Assembly (NCBI GenBank): GCA_934148535.1
Contig: CAKPDF010000007.1
Span: 1 to 64,000, forward strand
Direction of reading: 5' to 3'
DNA length: 64,000 nt
From: an uncultured Bacilli bacterium
GTDB lineage: Bacteria > Bacillota_I > Bacilli_A > RF39 > UBA660
The notes under the pieces were generated by a model. It was given only the letters and a program-made list of their open reading frames with translations, searched no databases and was not told the DNA's origin. The position numbers and the translations under genes are program-made. Shown here piece after piece: positions 15,073 through 23,619 of this stretch (positions within the stretch are counted from its first letter, which is position 1; each line of letters begins with the position of its first letter).

Positions 15073-16902
15073 ATGTCTTTTGGTGTTTATTTTTCAATTA
15101 GTTCATTAATGGTGATTCTTATTTTATCATATATGTTTTTTTCAAAACAAAGAATTGATAATTCTGAAACAAGAGTATATGGTTTAATTTTAATTGTTAC
15201 AATTATTGGATTGTCATTAGAGATAATTACTTGTTTGTGGTTTAATAATGGTGCTGATTTAAATAGTATAATTTATAAATTTGTTTCTAAACTTACTTCT
15301 TCTTATTATGCAATATGGAGTGGTTTATTTGTTATATATTTGATGAATATATGCGGTGCTAGTAAAAATATTAAAAATACTTTTATATTTTTATTGGTTT
15401 GTGTTTTTTTGCTGATATTAATTTTCCCTATTTATTATATTGTTTTTGATAGGGGTATTCTTCCTACTGGATTATCTATATATTTTACATATATAATGTG
15501 TTTTGTTTTTTCAATTATGGATTTATATTATTGCTTAAAATATAGAAATAAAATTGTGACTTCGAAGTTTACTCCGGTATATTCTCTTTTGGTGTTTGGT
15601 GGTTTTGATATAATTTTAGGTGTTTTTTATCCTGAATGTTTTTTGATGGGTTATGTGTATTCATTAATTGTTATTATTATGTATTTTACAATAGAAAATC
15701 CTGACGTTAAGATGATTCAAAAACTTGAATTTGCTAGGGAACAAGCGGAGCGTGCTAATAGAGCTAAATCAGATTTTCTTTCTAGTATGTCACATGAAAT
15801 TAGGACCCCTCTAAATGCTATAATAGGTTTATCTGAAGATAATTTAACTTATATCGATAAAGTACCTAGTGAGTTAATTGAAAATTCTAAGGATATTGTA
15901 AATGCTTCTCAGACATTATTAGAAATTGTTGGTAATATTCTAGATATTAATAAAATAGAGGAAAATAAAATGGATATTATTGATTCTATTTATAATCCTA
16001 AGGAAGAAATTACTAATATGTGTAAAATAACACAAACACGTATAGGTGATAAAAATATTAAATTTAATCTTAATATTGCGGATGATATTCCTTATGAATT
16101 AATTGGAGATAAAGGAAAGATAAAGGAGATAGTTAATAATTTACTTACTAATGCGATTAAATATACTAATGAGGGATATATTAATTTAAATATTAAATGT
16201 ATAAATAATATTAAAAAAAATATTTCTAATATTATTATTGTTTGTGAGGATACTGGAAAAGGTATAAAGAAAGAATATATTAATAGATTGTTTAATAAAT
16301 TTGATAGATTAGATGTAGAAAGGAATACTACAACAGAGGGAACTGGTTTAGGTCTTGCTATTACTAAGTCTTTAGTAGAAATGATGAATGGAAAAATCAA
16401 TGTTCAATCACAGTATGGCAAAGGTTCTATTTTTATGGTTAATATACCTCAAAAGATTAATAAAATGCTTAAATCAAAAGATGATAAAAAAATAAGTAGT
16501 GATGTAACAAATGAAAATCATTTAAGAGGTTTGGAACATAAAAAAATATTAATTGTGGATGATAATAAGTTAAATATTAAGGTTGCTTGCAGGGCATTAA
16601 AGAATTTTAATTTTGATATTGATGAATGCTATGATGGACTTCAATGTTTGAATAAGATTAAAAATGGTAATAATTATGATTTGATTTTTATGGATATAAT
16701 GATGCCAAAGATGAATGGGGAAGAATGTATTAGAGAGTTAAAGAAAATTAATTCATTTAATACTCCTGTAATTGCGTTAACTGCTGATGCAGTTAGTGGT
16801 GTAAAAGAAAAATATATAAAAATAGGATTTATTGATTATATTTCTAAGCCATTTACCAAAGAACAAATTAAAGATAAAATTAATAATATATTATCTGATT
16901 AG
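15073..16902 (+). CDS. Hybrid sensor histidine kinase / response regulator
   Basis: A 609-residue membrane sensor. Residues 1-215 contain about seven hydrophobic helices, a 7TM-type sensor region without a clear extracellular domain. A linker coil leads to HisKA (SSMSHEIRTPLNAIIG, His near 240), HATPase_c (NLLTNAIKYT, EDTGKGI, GTGLGLAIT) and a C-terminal receiver (ILIVDDNKLN, phospho-acceptor Asp in FMDIMMPK near 540, then ALTADA and the Lys of ISKPF). No DNA-binding output domain is attached, so a phosphorelay partner must lie elsewhere. ATG 15073 follows AAGGAG. The TATAAT near 15042 lies inside the longer open frame and argues against a start further upstream. Confidence 0.92.
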   Translation: MSFGVYFSISSLMVILILSYMFFSKQRIDNSETRVYGLILIVTIIGLSLEIITCLWFNNGADLNSIIYKFVSKLTSSYYAIWSGLFVIYLMNICGASKNIKNTFIFLLVCVFLLILIFPIYYIVFDRGILPTGLSIYFTYIMCFVFSIMDLYYCLKYRNKIVTSKFTPVYSLLVFGGFDIILGVFYPECFLMGYVYSLIVIIMYFTIENPDVKMIQKLEFAREQAERANRAKSDFLSSMSHEIRTPLNAIIGLSEDNLTYIDKVPSELIENSKDIVNASQTLLEIVGNILDINKIEENKMDIIDSIYNPKEEITNMCKITQTRIGDKNIKFNLNIADDIPYELIGDKGKIKEIVNNLLTNAIKYTNEGYINLNIKCINNIKKNISNIIIVCEDTGKGIKKEYINRLFNKFDRLDVERNTTTEGTGLGLAITKSLVEMMNGKINVQSQYGKGSIFMVNIPQKINKMLKSKDDKKISSDVTNENHLRGLEHKKILIVDDNKLNIKVACRALKNFNFDIDECYDGLQCLNKIKNGNNYDLIFMDIMMPKMNGEECIRELKKINSFNTPVIALTADAVSGVKEKYIKIGFIDYISKPFTKEQIKDKINNILSD

Positions 16903-16906
16903 ATTT

Positions 16907-16940
16907 AATACTAAAATTCTTGTTTTTAGTATTTTTTTTT
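16907..16940 (+). terminator. Intrinsic terminator after the hybrid kinase
   Basis: AATACTAAAA (16907-16916) pairs with TTTTAGTATT (16924-16933), followed by a T run. Confidence 0.9.
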
Positions 16941-16977
16941 AATATTTGAAAAGTTTAATATTGGAGGATCACTTATT

Positions 16978-18057
16978 ATGAATGATACAATACGATATAA
17001 TTTATTTATATTTCTTTCTGTTATTAGTAGAAATTTAATTTCAATATTTTCTTTAGTCTTTTTATATTCTTATGGTTATACTATAAAAGATATTTTTTTA
17101 TTTTTAACGGTTATGTATGGTGTAGGAATTATTTCAAATACTTTAGGAATTTATTTGTCATCAAAAATTTCTTTTAAGTATGTGCTAATAATTTCAAGTA
17201 TTATTAATATATTGGGTTATTATTATTTGTCGGTTATGAATAAGGATTTATTTAGTTTAATAATTTTAAGTATTATTATGTCGTTTGGAGATTGTTTATA
17301 TAATTCTGTTAGACATTATGTTGCTATTAGTATTAAAGATATTAAAGTTAATAATATTCTTATTTGGAATTATATTGGAATAATGTTTACTTCTATAATA
17401 TCTGCATATATTACTAAGAATATATCAATATTATTTGGAGTAATTGTTTCTTTTATTATATCTTTGATTAGTATTATTCCACTTTATAAGATTAAAAGTT
17501 GTAATAAGGGTAATGTAACATTCAAAGATATTTCTATAAAGGATAAGAAATATTTTTTTGTATTAGAGCAATTTAAAGTTGTATTTTGTGAATTACAGAA
17601 TTTATTTTTATTTCTTTATATTGATAATAATTTAATGTATATTGGAGGATTTCAAGTAGTAATTGGGATTGCTTCAATTATATTTTTATTTTATTTTAAT
17701 AGGAAAATTGATTATAAGTATTTTAAATATTTTAACTTTATATTATGTATTGTTTTACTTTTAAAACTTAATGTAGATAATAAATATATTATGTACGCTA
17801 TTGCATTATTTGAAGGATTGTGTTTAAAAGAGTACGAGTATTTTAGTACGGTTAATTTATATGATGTTTCTAATAATAATATTTTTGGTTATTTGATTAT
17901 TTGTGAAATTATATTTAGTGTGAGTAAATTTTTAATACTAATATTTTCTTACTTTTTTGTTAGTAATTTATATGTTTTTATGATGATTTGTATTTTATTT
18001 ATATTTATTAGTGGATTTGTTTATCCTAAAAAATTAGATAAAAATTTATTTACTTAA
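16978..18057 (+). CDS. Multi-pass membrane protein, MFS-like
   Basis: A 359-residue, very hydrophobic protein with ten to twelve predicted helices and short loops. The spacing of two six-helix halves with a central charged loop (KIKSCNKGNVTFKDISIKDKKY, shown in part) fits a major facilitator superfamily transporter. Family signature motifs are weak, so the substrate and even the family are uncertain. Good GGAGGATC ribosome site before the ATG. It has no obvious operon partner; folD follows after 42 bases and could be co-transcribed. Confidence 0.6.
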   Translation: MNDTIRYNLFIFLSVISRNLISIFSLVFLYSYGYTIKDIFLFLTVMYGVGIISNTLGIYLSSKISFKYVLIISSIINILGYYYLSVMNKDLFSLIILSIIMSFGDCLYNSVRHYVAISIKDIKVNNILIWNYIGIMFTSIISAYITKNISILFGVIVSFIISLISIIPLYKIKSCNKGNVTFKDISIKDKKYFFVLEQFKVVFCELQNLFLFLYIDNNLMYIGGFQVVIGIASIIFLFYFNRKIDYKYFKYFNFILCIVLLLKLNVDNKYIMYAIALFEGLCLKEYEYFSTVNLYDVSNNNIFGYLIICEIIFSVSKFLILIFSYFFVSNLYVFMMICILFIFISGFVYPKKLDKNLFT

Positions 18058-18099
18058 ATAAAATATTATGATATATTAGGCAAAAGAGGTGAAGTATAT

Positions 18100-18936
18100 A
18101 TGACAATATTAGATTGTAGAGAGATAAAAAATAATATTATTAAAGATATTAAAAATAAGGTTAGTAAACTTCCTAGAAAGCCTACTTTAGCGGTTATTTC
18201 TACTATGGATGATGAGAGTAGTAAAATTTATGTTAATAGTAAAAAGAAAATGTGTGAAGATATTGGATATGATTTTAGATATTTTGAATGTAGTGATATG
18301 AGTGAGAGTGAGATTAGTGATATTATTCTAAAACTTAATAATTATGATGATGTTGATGGTATATTATTGCAACTTCCAGTTAGAGATGGTCTTGACGCTA
18401 ATAAACTTATATCTTTAATAAGTTATAAAAAAGATGTTGATGGTCTTACTGATATTAATATGGGTAAGGTTATAAATAATAATTCTTATTTATGTTCTTG
18501 TACTGATATGGGAATTATTAAATTATTAGATGCCTATAATATTGATATTAGTGGAAAAAATGTGGTTATTATTGGAAGAAGTAGGTTAGTGGGGAAGAGT
18601 TTAGCTAATTTGTTTTTAAACAGAGATGCTACAGTTTGTGTATGTCATAGTAAGAGTAAAGATATTTCTTTTTATACTAAAAATGCTGATATAGTGGTTG
18701 TTTGTGTAGGTAAGCAAAAATTTTTAAATGCTGAGATGGTTAAGAATGGTAGTATTATAATAGATGTAGGTATTCATAGATTAGATAATGGTAGTATTGT
18801 AGGAGATTGTGATTTTGATTCACTTGCTAGTAAAGTTAGTTATATTACTCCAGTCCCTTTTGGTGTTGGGCAGATGACAGTTGCAATGTTAGCAGTTAAT
18901 ATATATACAGCATATATTAAAAATAATGATAATTAA
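18100..18936 (+). CDS. folD: Bifunctional methylene-THF dehydrogenase/cyclohydrolase FolD
   Basis: A 278-residue enzyme interconverting 5,10-methylene-, methenyl- and 10-formyl-tetrahydrofolate. The catalytic region SSKIYVNSKKKMCEDIGY carries the active-site Tyr and Lys. DGILLQLPV and KDVDGL form the folate site, and IIGRSRLVGKSLANLF binds NADP. The C-terminal signature reads PVPFGVGQMTVAML instead of the usual PVPGGVGPMT, and the usual VGkP is VGKS, so the copy is divergent at two conserved elements but otherwise complete. Ribosome site AGAGGTGA. Confidence 0.95.
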   Translation: MTILDCREIKNNIIKDIKNKVSKLPRKPTLAVISTMDDESSKIYVNSKKKMCEDIGYDFRYFECSDMSESEISDIILKLNNYDDVDGILLQLPVRDGLDANKLISLISYKKDVDGLTDINMGKVINNNSYLCSCTDMGIIKLLDAYNIDISGKNVVIIGRSRLVGKSLANLFLNRDATVCVCHSKSKDISFYTKNADIVVVCVGKQKFLNAEMVKNGSIIIDVGIHRLDNGSIVGDCDFDSLASKVSYITPVPFGVGQMTVAMLAVNIYTAYIKNNDN

Positions 18937-18984
18937 CTTGCTATTTTTTCTTATATTTGGTATAATTAGTTGGCAGGTGATATT

Positions 18985-19485
18985 ATGAATATAAATTTAA
19001 CAATGTTAGTTACTAATAATCTTGATGATATAGTAGTAGATGATGATGTAGTTATACCTGCTACCTTGATTTCTTCTAGTGAAATTAGAAGACTTTATAA
19101 TGTTCATTTTAAAGGAGATATTACTAAATTATATAGTGGAGATTATTCTATAGAGGGAATTCTTACTGGCACAATGATATTAGCAGATGCTGTAACATTG
19201 GAAGATGTTAGTTATGATTTTAATATAGAAATTTCTGAAGAATTTGATGAATTTGGTAAAAAAAATGATAATAATTTAAAAATTGTGCAAAATACTCTTG
19301 ATATTACTGAATTTTTGTGGCAAAATATATTAGTGGAAATTCCTTTAAAAGTTGTTTCAGAGAAGAATCAAAATTTAAAGTTAGAAGGAAATGGATGGCG
19401 TCTTATTACTGAAGAGGATTTAGAACATAGTAATAATTCACCATTTAGTGAATTAAAAGAGAAACTTAATTCAAGGAAGGAGTGA
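18985..19485 (+). CDS. DUF177 (YceD) family protein
   Basis: A 166-residue acidic protein of the YceD/DUF177 family, which is nearly always encoded directly before rpmF and is linked to 23S rRNA or large-subunit maturation. Visible features are the GDITKLYSGDYSIEGILTG strand region and the acidic ILVEIPLKVVSEK segment; the two Cys seen in some relatives are absent. ATG 18985 follows GCAGGTGA and lies after the TATAAT at 18961, so it is preferred to the upstream TTG. The stop precedes rpmF by five bases. Confidence 0.85.
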   Translation: MNINLTMLVTNNLDDIVVDDDVVIPATLISSSEIRRLYNVHFKGDITKLYSGDYSIEGILTGTMILADAVTLEDVSYDFNIEISEEFDEFGKKNDNNLKIVQNTLDITEFLWQNILVEIPLKVVSEKNQNLKLEGNGWRLITEEDLEHSNNSPFSELKEKLNSRKE

Positions 19486-19490
19486 ATGTA

Positions 19491-19679
19491 ATGGCAGTTC
19501 CATTTAGAAAAGTTAGTAAGACTAGAAGAGATATGAGAAGAACTCATTATAAAGTTAGTGCTAATGGATTAGTTGCTTGTCCTAATTGTAAAGAAATGAT
19601 TAGACCTCATAGAGCTTGTCCTAAGTGTGGATTTTATAAGGGTAAGAATGTCGTATCTAAGGAAGAAAATGCAGCCTAA
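19491..19679 (+). CDS. rpmF: Large ribosomal subunit protein bL32
   Basis: A 62-residue bL32 beginning MAVPFRKVSKTRRDMRRTHY, a classic N-terminus. It has two zinc-binding CxxC pairs (CPNC and CPKC), so it is the zinc-containing form. The ATG at 19491 is used; an in-frame ATG at 19482 lies inside the ribosome site GGAAGGAG. Operon with the DUF177 gene. Confidence 0.97.
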   Translation: MAVPFRKVSKTRRDMRRTHYKVSANGLVACPNCKEMIRPHRACPKCGFYKGKNVVSKEENAA

Positions 19680-19745
19680 ATTTATATTTAGTGCTTTTTT
19701 TTTGTTCTTTTTTGTGTTAAAATTATTGTAGTTTGAGGTGAATGT

Positions 19746-20687
19746 ATGAAAAAGAAGTTATTGTCAGTAATTGTTTCTTGCTATAATGAAGAAGAAACTG
19801 TTCCTTTGTTTTATGAAGAGATTAATAAGGTAAGTGAAAGGATGGATTATCTTGATTTTGAGTTTATATTTGTGAATGATGGTAGTAAGGATAAAACTTT
19901 AGATATATTAAAGAAATTGCATAAAAAGGATAGGAGGGTTAAATATTATTCATTTTCTAGAAATTTTGGAAAGGAAGCTGCTATGTATGCAGGATTATGT
20001 TCTAGTAATGGAGATTATGTAACTTTAATGGATGCTGATTTGCAGGATCCGCCTAGTATGTTAGAGGAAATGTATAATTATATTGTAAAAGATGGATATG
20101 ATTGTGTTGGGACTAGGAGAGTTACGAGAAAAGGAGAACCTCCTATTAGAAGTTTTTTTGCAAGAATTTTTTATAAACTTATAAATAAGATGAGTAAGGT
20201 TCCTATGGTGGATGGAGCTAGAGATTATAGGTTAATGACAAGACAAATGGTTAATTCTATTATTGATATGAAAGAATATAATCGTTATTCTAAGGGATTA
20301 TTTAGTTTTGTTGGTTATAATACTAAGTGGCTTGAGTATGAAAATGTTGAAAGAGTTGCTGGAGAGACTAAATGGAGTTTTTGGAAATTGTTTATTTATG
20401 CTATAGATGGAATATGTGCTTTTTCTACTGTTCCTTTGGTTGTTAGTGCTGTTATTGGGGTTGCTTTTTGTATTATTAGTTTTATTATGATTTTAGTTAT
20501 TATTATTAAAACTTTAGCTTTTGGTGATCCTGTTAGTGGATGGCCTAGTATGGTTTGTATAATGTTTATGGTAAGTGGTATTCAATTATTAGTTATGGGT
20601 ATTATGGGAGAATATTTGGCTAAAACATATTTAGAGACTAAGGGAAGACCTATTTATATAATTAAGGAGAGTAGTGATGATGAGTAA
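19746..20687 (+). CDS. GT2 polyprenyl-phosphate glycosyltransferase (GtrB/DPM1-like)
   Basis: A 313-residue enzyme that loads a sugar onto undecaprenyl phosphate. The GT-A core has LSVIVSCYNEEETVP, FVNDGSKDKT, DADLQDPP and RKGEPPIRSFFARIFYKL. Two C-terminal helices (residues ~228-256 and ~262-290) anchor it in the membrane, as in GtrB/CsbB. The following gene, overlapping by 11 bases, encodes a GtrA-type flippase-like protein, so together they probably donate a lipid-linked sugar across the membrane. The GT-C transferase completing such a system is not adjacent here. Confidence 0.92.
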   Translation: MKKKLLSVIVSCYNEEETVPLFYEEINKVSERMDYLDFEFIFVNDGSKDKTLDILKKLHKKDRRVKYYSFSRNFGKEAAMYAGLCSSNGDYVTLMDADLQDPPSMLEEMYNYIVKDGYDCVGTRRVTRKGEPPIRSFFARIFYKLINKMSKVPMVDGARDYRLMTRQMVNSIIDMKEYNRYSKGLFSFVGYNTKWLEYENVERVAGETKWSFWKLFIYAIDGICAFSTVPLVVSAVIGVAFCIISFIMILVIIIKTLAFGDPVSGWPSMVCIMFMVSGIQLLVMGIMGEYLAKTYLETKGRPIYIIKESSDDE

Positions 20688-21105
20688 AATTTTAGCCTTA
20701 TATAAAAAGTATAAGGAAGTTATTAATTATTTAGTATTCGGTGTTCTTACTACTATTCTTACTTTACTTATATATTATGGTCTTACATATACTGTAATGG
20801 ATCCTAATAATGCATTAATGTTACAGGGCGCTAATATTATTTCTTGGGTGGTTGCGGTAATATTTGCATATATTACTAATAGGAAGTTTGTTTTTGAGAG
20901 TAAAAGCAATAATATAATAAAGGAATGTGCTAGTTTCTTTGGAGCAAGAATAGTTACTTTAATAATGGATATGATAATTATGTTTATTGGAGTTACAGTA
21001 TTTAAGGGAAATGATAAAATTTTTAAACTTATTTCTCAATTTGTTGTTATTGTATCTAATTATGTATTTAGTAAGTTATTTGTATTTAAAAAGAAAAAAA
21101 GTTAG
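20677..21105 (+). CDS. GtrA family membrane protein
   Basis: A 142-residue protein with four helices and the GtrA pattern (NYLVFGVLTTILTLLIY near the N-terminus, FAYITNRKFVF in the middle, NYVFSKLFVFK at the end). GtrA proteins are thought to flip polyprenyl-phosphate sugars or help them reach the outer leaflet. The AAGGAG at 20664 lies inside the upstream GT2 gene, and the overlap means translational coupling. GTG 20674 and ATG 20680 are alternative starts. Confidence 0.92.
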   Translation: MMSKILALYKKYKEVINYLVFGVLTTILTLLIYYGLTYTVMDPNNALMLQGANIISWVVAVIFAYITNRKFVFESKSNNIIKECASFFGARIVTLIMDMIIMFIGVTVFKGNDKIFKLISQFVVIVSNYVFSKLFVFKKKKS

Positions 21106-21132
21106 ATTTTATGTAATTTCTAACTTCTTTTT
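21099..21132. terminator. Bidirectional terminator between gtrA and lipoprotein gene
   Basis: AAGTTAGA (21099-21106) pairs with TCTAACTT (21119-21126), flanked by an A-run on the left and TCTTTTT on the right, so it can stop transcription in both directions between these convergent genes. Confidence 0.75.
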
Positions 21133-21803
21133 ATAATTACTGTTTGTTTGCTTATTCCTCTATATTCTCCATTTTCATCAAAATCGTCATCATCGTATGT
21201 GAATGCTGTTAGTGATATGTCACTAGTTATTTCATCTATGTAAGTGCTTCCGGTTAGTTTTATTGAGGTAAGTATGCTATCATTATTGTATTCATTTTCT
21301 GTTATATGGCTATACCATCCTCCGTCTTGATGAATATCATCATATAGGTATAGTTGAATATATTTATATATTGAGTTTGTATCTTGTGGTGATTTGATAT
21401 ACTTTTTAATTTTTCCTTCATTTGCAGTATTAAATTCTATTAAGTATCCTATTTTGTAGGAATTAATATCTGTATAGTTTTGATAGTAATTATTCCATAA
21501 GTTTTTAAAATTAGTTCCTGGAATTTGGTCTTCATTTGTATAGAATATTTCTAGTGAACATATATCTACATTTAATTCCCAATTGTTTTTATATTCATTA
21601 GTTTTATATCTTGGAGTGGAAGAATTTGTATACATATATATTCCTAGGGTTATTGGATTATTATCTATATATGTATCTTTTATTTCTTCTTTTACATTAG
21701 AGGTAATATTTTTTTTGTTATCTTTTTTATTTATTGGTTGTGTTTTATAACTGCAACTTGTTAATGTTAGTAACAGGCAAGTAATTATTAGTATTTTTTT
21801 CAT
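21120..21803 (-). CDS. Secreted lipoprotein, unknown function
   Basis: A 227-residue protein with a lipoprotein signal: MKKILIITCLLLTLTSC, lipobox LTSC, Cys17 for lipidation. A Lys/Asn-rich linker is followed by a beta-rich domain of about 170 residues, ending in an acidic cluster (FTYDDDDFDENGEY). No catalytic motif or known domain is recognised. It is the only intact minus-strand gene in the 20-46 kb surface region and diverges from galE, with which it may share a control region (21804-21873). Confidence 0.75.
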   Translation of the reverse strand: MKKILIITCLLLTLTSCSYKTQPINKKDNKKNITSNVKEEIKDTYIDNNPITLGIYMYTNSSTPRYKTNEYKNNWELNVDICSLEIFYTNEDQIPGTNFKNLWNNYYQNYTDINSYKIGYLIEFNTANEGKIKKYIKSPQDTNSIYKYIQLYLYDDIHQDGGWYSHITENEYNNDSILTSIKLTGSTYIDEITSDISLTAFTYDDDDFDENGEYRGISKQTVIIKRS

Positions 21804-21873
21804 CTTTATATCTATCCTTTCTTTACTTATTGTAGCATAAATGCTATAATTTTACTAGAGGTGAGTTGAAAAT

Positions 21874-22872
21874 ATGACAATTTTAGTAACTGGTGGTACA
21901 GGTTATATTGGTAGTCATACGGTTATAGAACTTATTAATAATAAATATGATGTTGTTATTATTGATAATCTTAGTAATTCTAAGATAGATGTAATTGATA
22001 AAATAGAAAAAATAACTGGAGTAAGACCTAAATTTTATTTAGGAGATGTGTGTGATAAAGATATTTTAAATAAAATTTTTGGAGAAAATAAAATAGATGC
22101 TGTTATACATTTTGCTGGCTATAAGGCTGTGGGTGAATCTGTAGAAAAACCTTTAATGTATTATAGAAATAATATTGATTCTACGTTGTCTTTGTGTGAG
22201 GCTATGAAAGAACATAAGTGTATGAATTTTGTTTTTTCTAGTAGTGCAACAGTATATGGAAATCCTGAGAGATTACCGTTAGATGAAAAATGTAGACTTT
22301 CTACTACTAATCCTTATGGTACTACTAAATTATTTATTGAACAAATATTAAAAGATATTTGTATTTCTTCCAAGGATTTTAGTGTTGCTGTTTTAAGATA
22401 TTTTAATCCAGTAGGAGGACATGAGAGTGGATTATTGGGAGAAAATCCTAATGGAATTCCTAATAATTTAGTTCCATATATAGTAAAGGTTGCTTGTGGG
22501 GAATTGGATCATTTAACTATATTTGGTAATGATTATGATACAGAAGATGGTACGGGGGTTAGGGATTATATACATGTTGTTGATCTTGCTAAAGGACATG
22601 TTAATGCTATAGAATATGTTATTAAAAATAAGGGAATTGATTATTTTAATTTGGGTACGGGCAAACCTTATAGTGTTTTAGAATTAGTTAATACTTTTTC
22701 TAGAGTTAATGATGTAGTAGTAAAATATGAATTTGGTCCTAGAAGAAGTGGTGATATTGCTAGTTGTTATGCAGATTGTAGTTATGCTATGAAAAAACTT
22801 GGTTGGAAAGCAGAACATGATCTTGATGATATGCTTAAGAGTGCTTATCAATTTTGGATAAAAAATAAATGA
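21874..22872 (+). CDS. galE: UDP-glucose 4-epimerase
   Basis: A 332-residue extended short-chain dehydrogenase interconverting UDP-Glc and UDP-Gal (possibly also the N-acetyl forms). The NAD loop is GGTGYIGSHT, the catalytic pair lies in SSSATVYG and YGTTK, and PVGGHESGLLGENP plus GTGVRDYIHV are typical of GalE. It supplies galactose-type residues for the polymer genes downstream. Confidence 0.95.
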   Translation: MTILVTGGTGYIGSHTVIELINNKYDVVIIDNLSNSKIDVIDKIEKITGVRPKFYLGDVCDKDILNKIFGENKIDAVIHFAGYKAVGESVEKPLMYYRNNIDSTLSLCEAMKEHKCMNFVFSSSATVYGNPERLPLDEKCRLSTTNPYGTTKLFIEQILKDICISSKDFSVAVLRYFNPVGGHESGLLGENPNGIPNNLVPYIVKVACGELDHLTIFGNDYDTEDGTGVRDYIHVVDLAKGHVNAIEYVIKNKGIDYFNLGTGKPYSVLELVNTFSRVNDVVVKYEFGPRRSGDIASCYADCSYAMKKLGWKAEHDLDDMLKSAYQFWIKNK

Positions 22873-22887
22873 TTTATGGAGAGAAAT

Positions 22888-22998
22888 ATGGTTAAGAAGA
22901 GAAAAAGGAAAATAAAAAATGATATAGTTGAGGTTGATATTTTCAATGAATTACAAGTTGTTGATAAGACTTATGATGTTAAGAAGGAAGTAATATAG
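22888..22998 (+). CDS. Very short basic ORF before the aminotransferase remnant
   Basis: A 36-codon frame starting 15 bases after galE with a GGAGAG site: MVKKRKRKIKNDIVEVDIF, then a hydrophilic tail, ending at the TAG (22996-22998) where the aminotransferase remnant begins in another frame. It may be a new fusion start left by deletion of the original 5' part, or a real small peptide. Little else can be said. Confidence 0.3.
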   Translation: MVKKRKRKIKNDIVEVDIFNELQVVDKTYDVKKEVI

Positions 22999-23434
22999 AT
23001 TTTGCTAATAATAACTATACCTTAATAGATGATGATATATTAAATAAATATCCTAATTTAATTGTTATAAAAAGTATTAGTAAATCGTATGGTGTACCAG
23101 GACTTAGAATTGGGGTATTGGCTTCTGAAAATAAAGATTATATGTTAGGGTGCAACAGGATAAAAGAAGAAAGAAATAGATTTTATGACAAATTAATTAT
23201 GATTAAAGAATTAAAGGTCTATAATTCAGAGGTTAATTACTTTATGATTAAATTAATAAAGGAACAGCTAATGAATTGGCTGAATATTTGTTAGATAATA
23301 ATAAATTACTTATTAAAGTATTAAATGGTAAAAATGGCTTTGATGATAACGAATATATTAGAATAGCAATTAAATCAAGCAATGAAAATGATTACTTAGT
23401 TGATTGTATTAAAGAATATTATAACAAAAGGTAA
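22998..23434 (+). pseudogene. Remnant of a HisC-like class I/II aminotransferase
   Basis: The frame beginning IDFANNNYTLIDDDILN at 22995 continues to the PLP-lysine region IVIKSISKSYGVPGLRIGVL, the standard fold-type I motif of histidinol-phosphate and related aminotransferases. A +1 shift near 23263 then carries ANELAEYLLDNNKLLIKVL to YIRIAIKSSNENDYLVDCI and a stop at 23432. The N-terminal ~180 residues are missing and internal conserved segments are shortened, so it is a pseudogene. It sits between galE and an IS element in a decay zone. Confidence 0.8.
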
Positions 23435-23480
23435 TATTCTTTTCTATTTTTGAGTTTAGGTAAAAAATTATAAATTAATA

Positions 23481-23518
23481 AAAAAATGATTTTGTGTTTT
23501 CCACATAATCATTTTTTT
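23481..23518 (+). terminator. Intrinsic terminator after the aminotransferase remnant
   Basis: AAAAAATGATTTTGTG (23481-23496) pairs with CACATAATCATTTTTTT (23502-23518) with one mismatch, ending in a T run. Confidence 0.8.
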
Positions 23519-23619
23519 GCTTTAAATATAAGGTAAATATCTTCAATATATAGTATAATTAAGTTGAACAAGTAATAATTATACAAATTGTTACTAAAAA
23601 AAATATTGGAGGTATTTAT

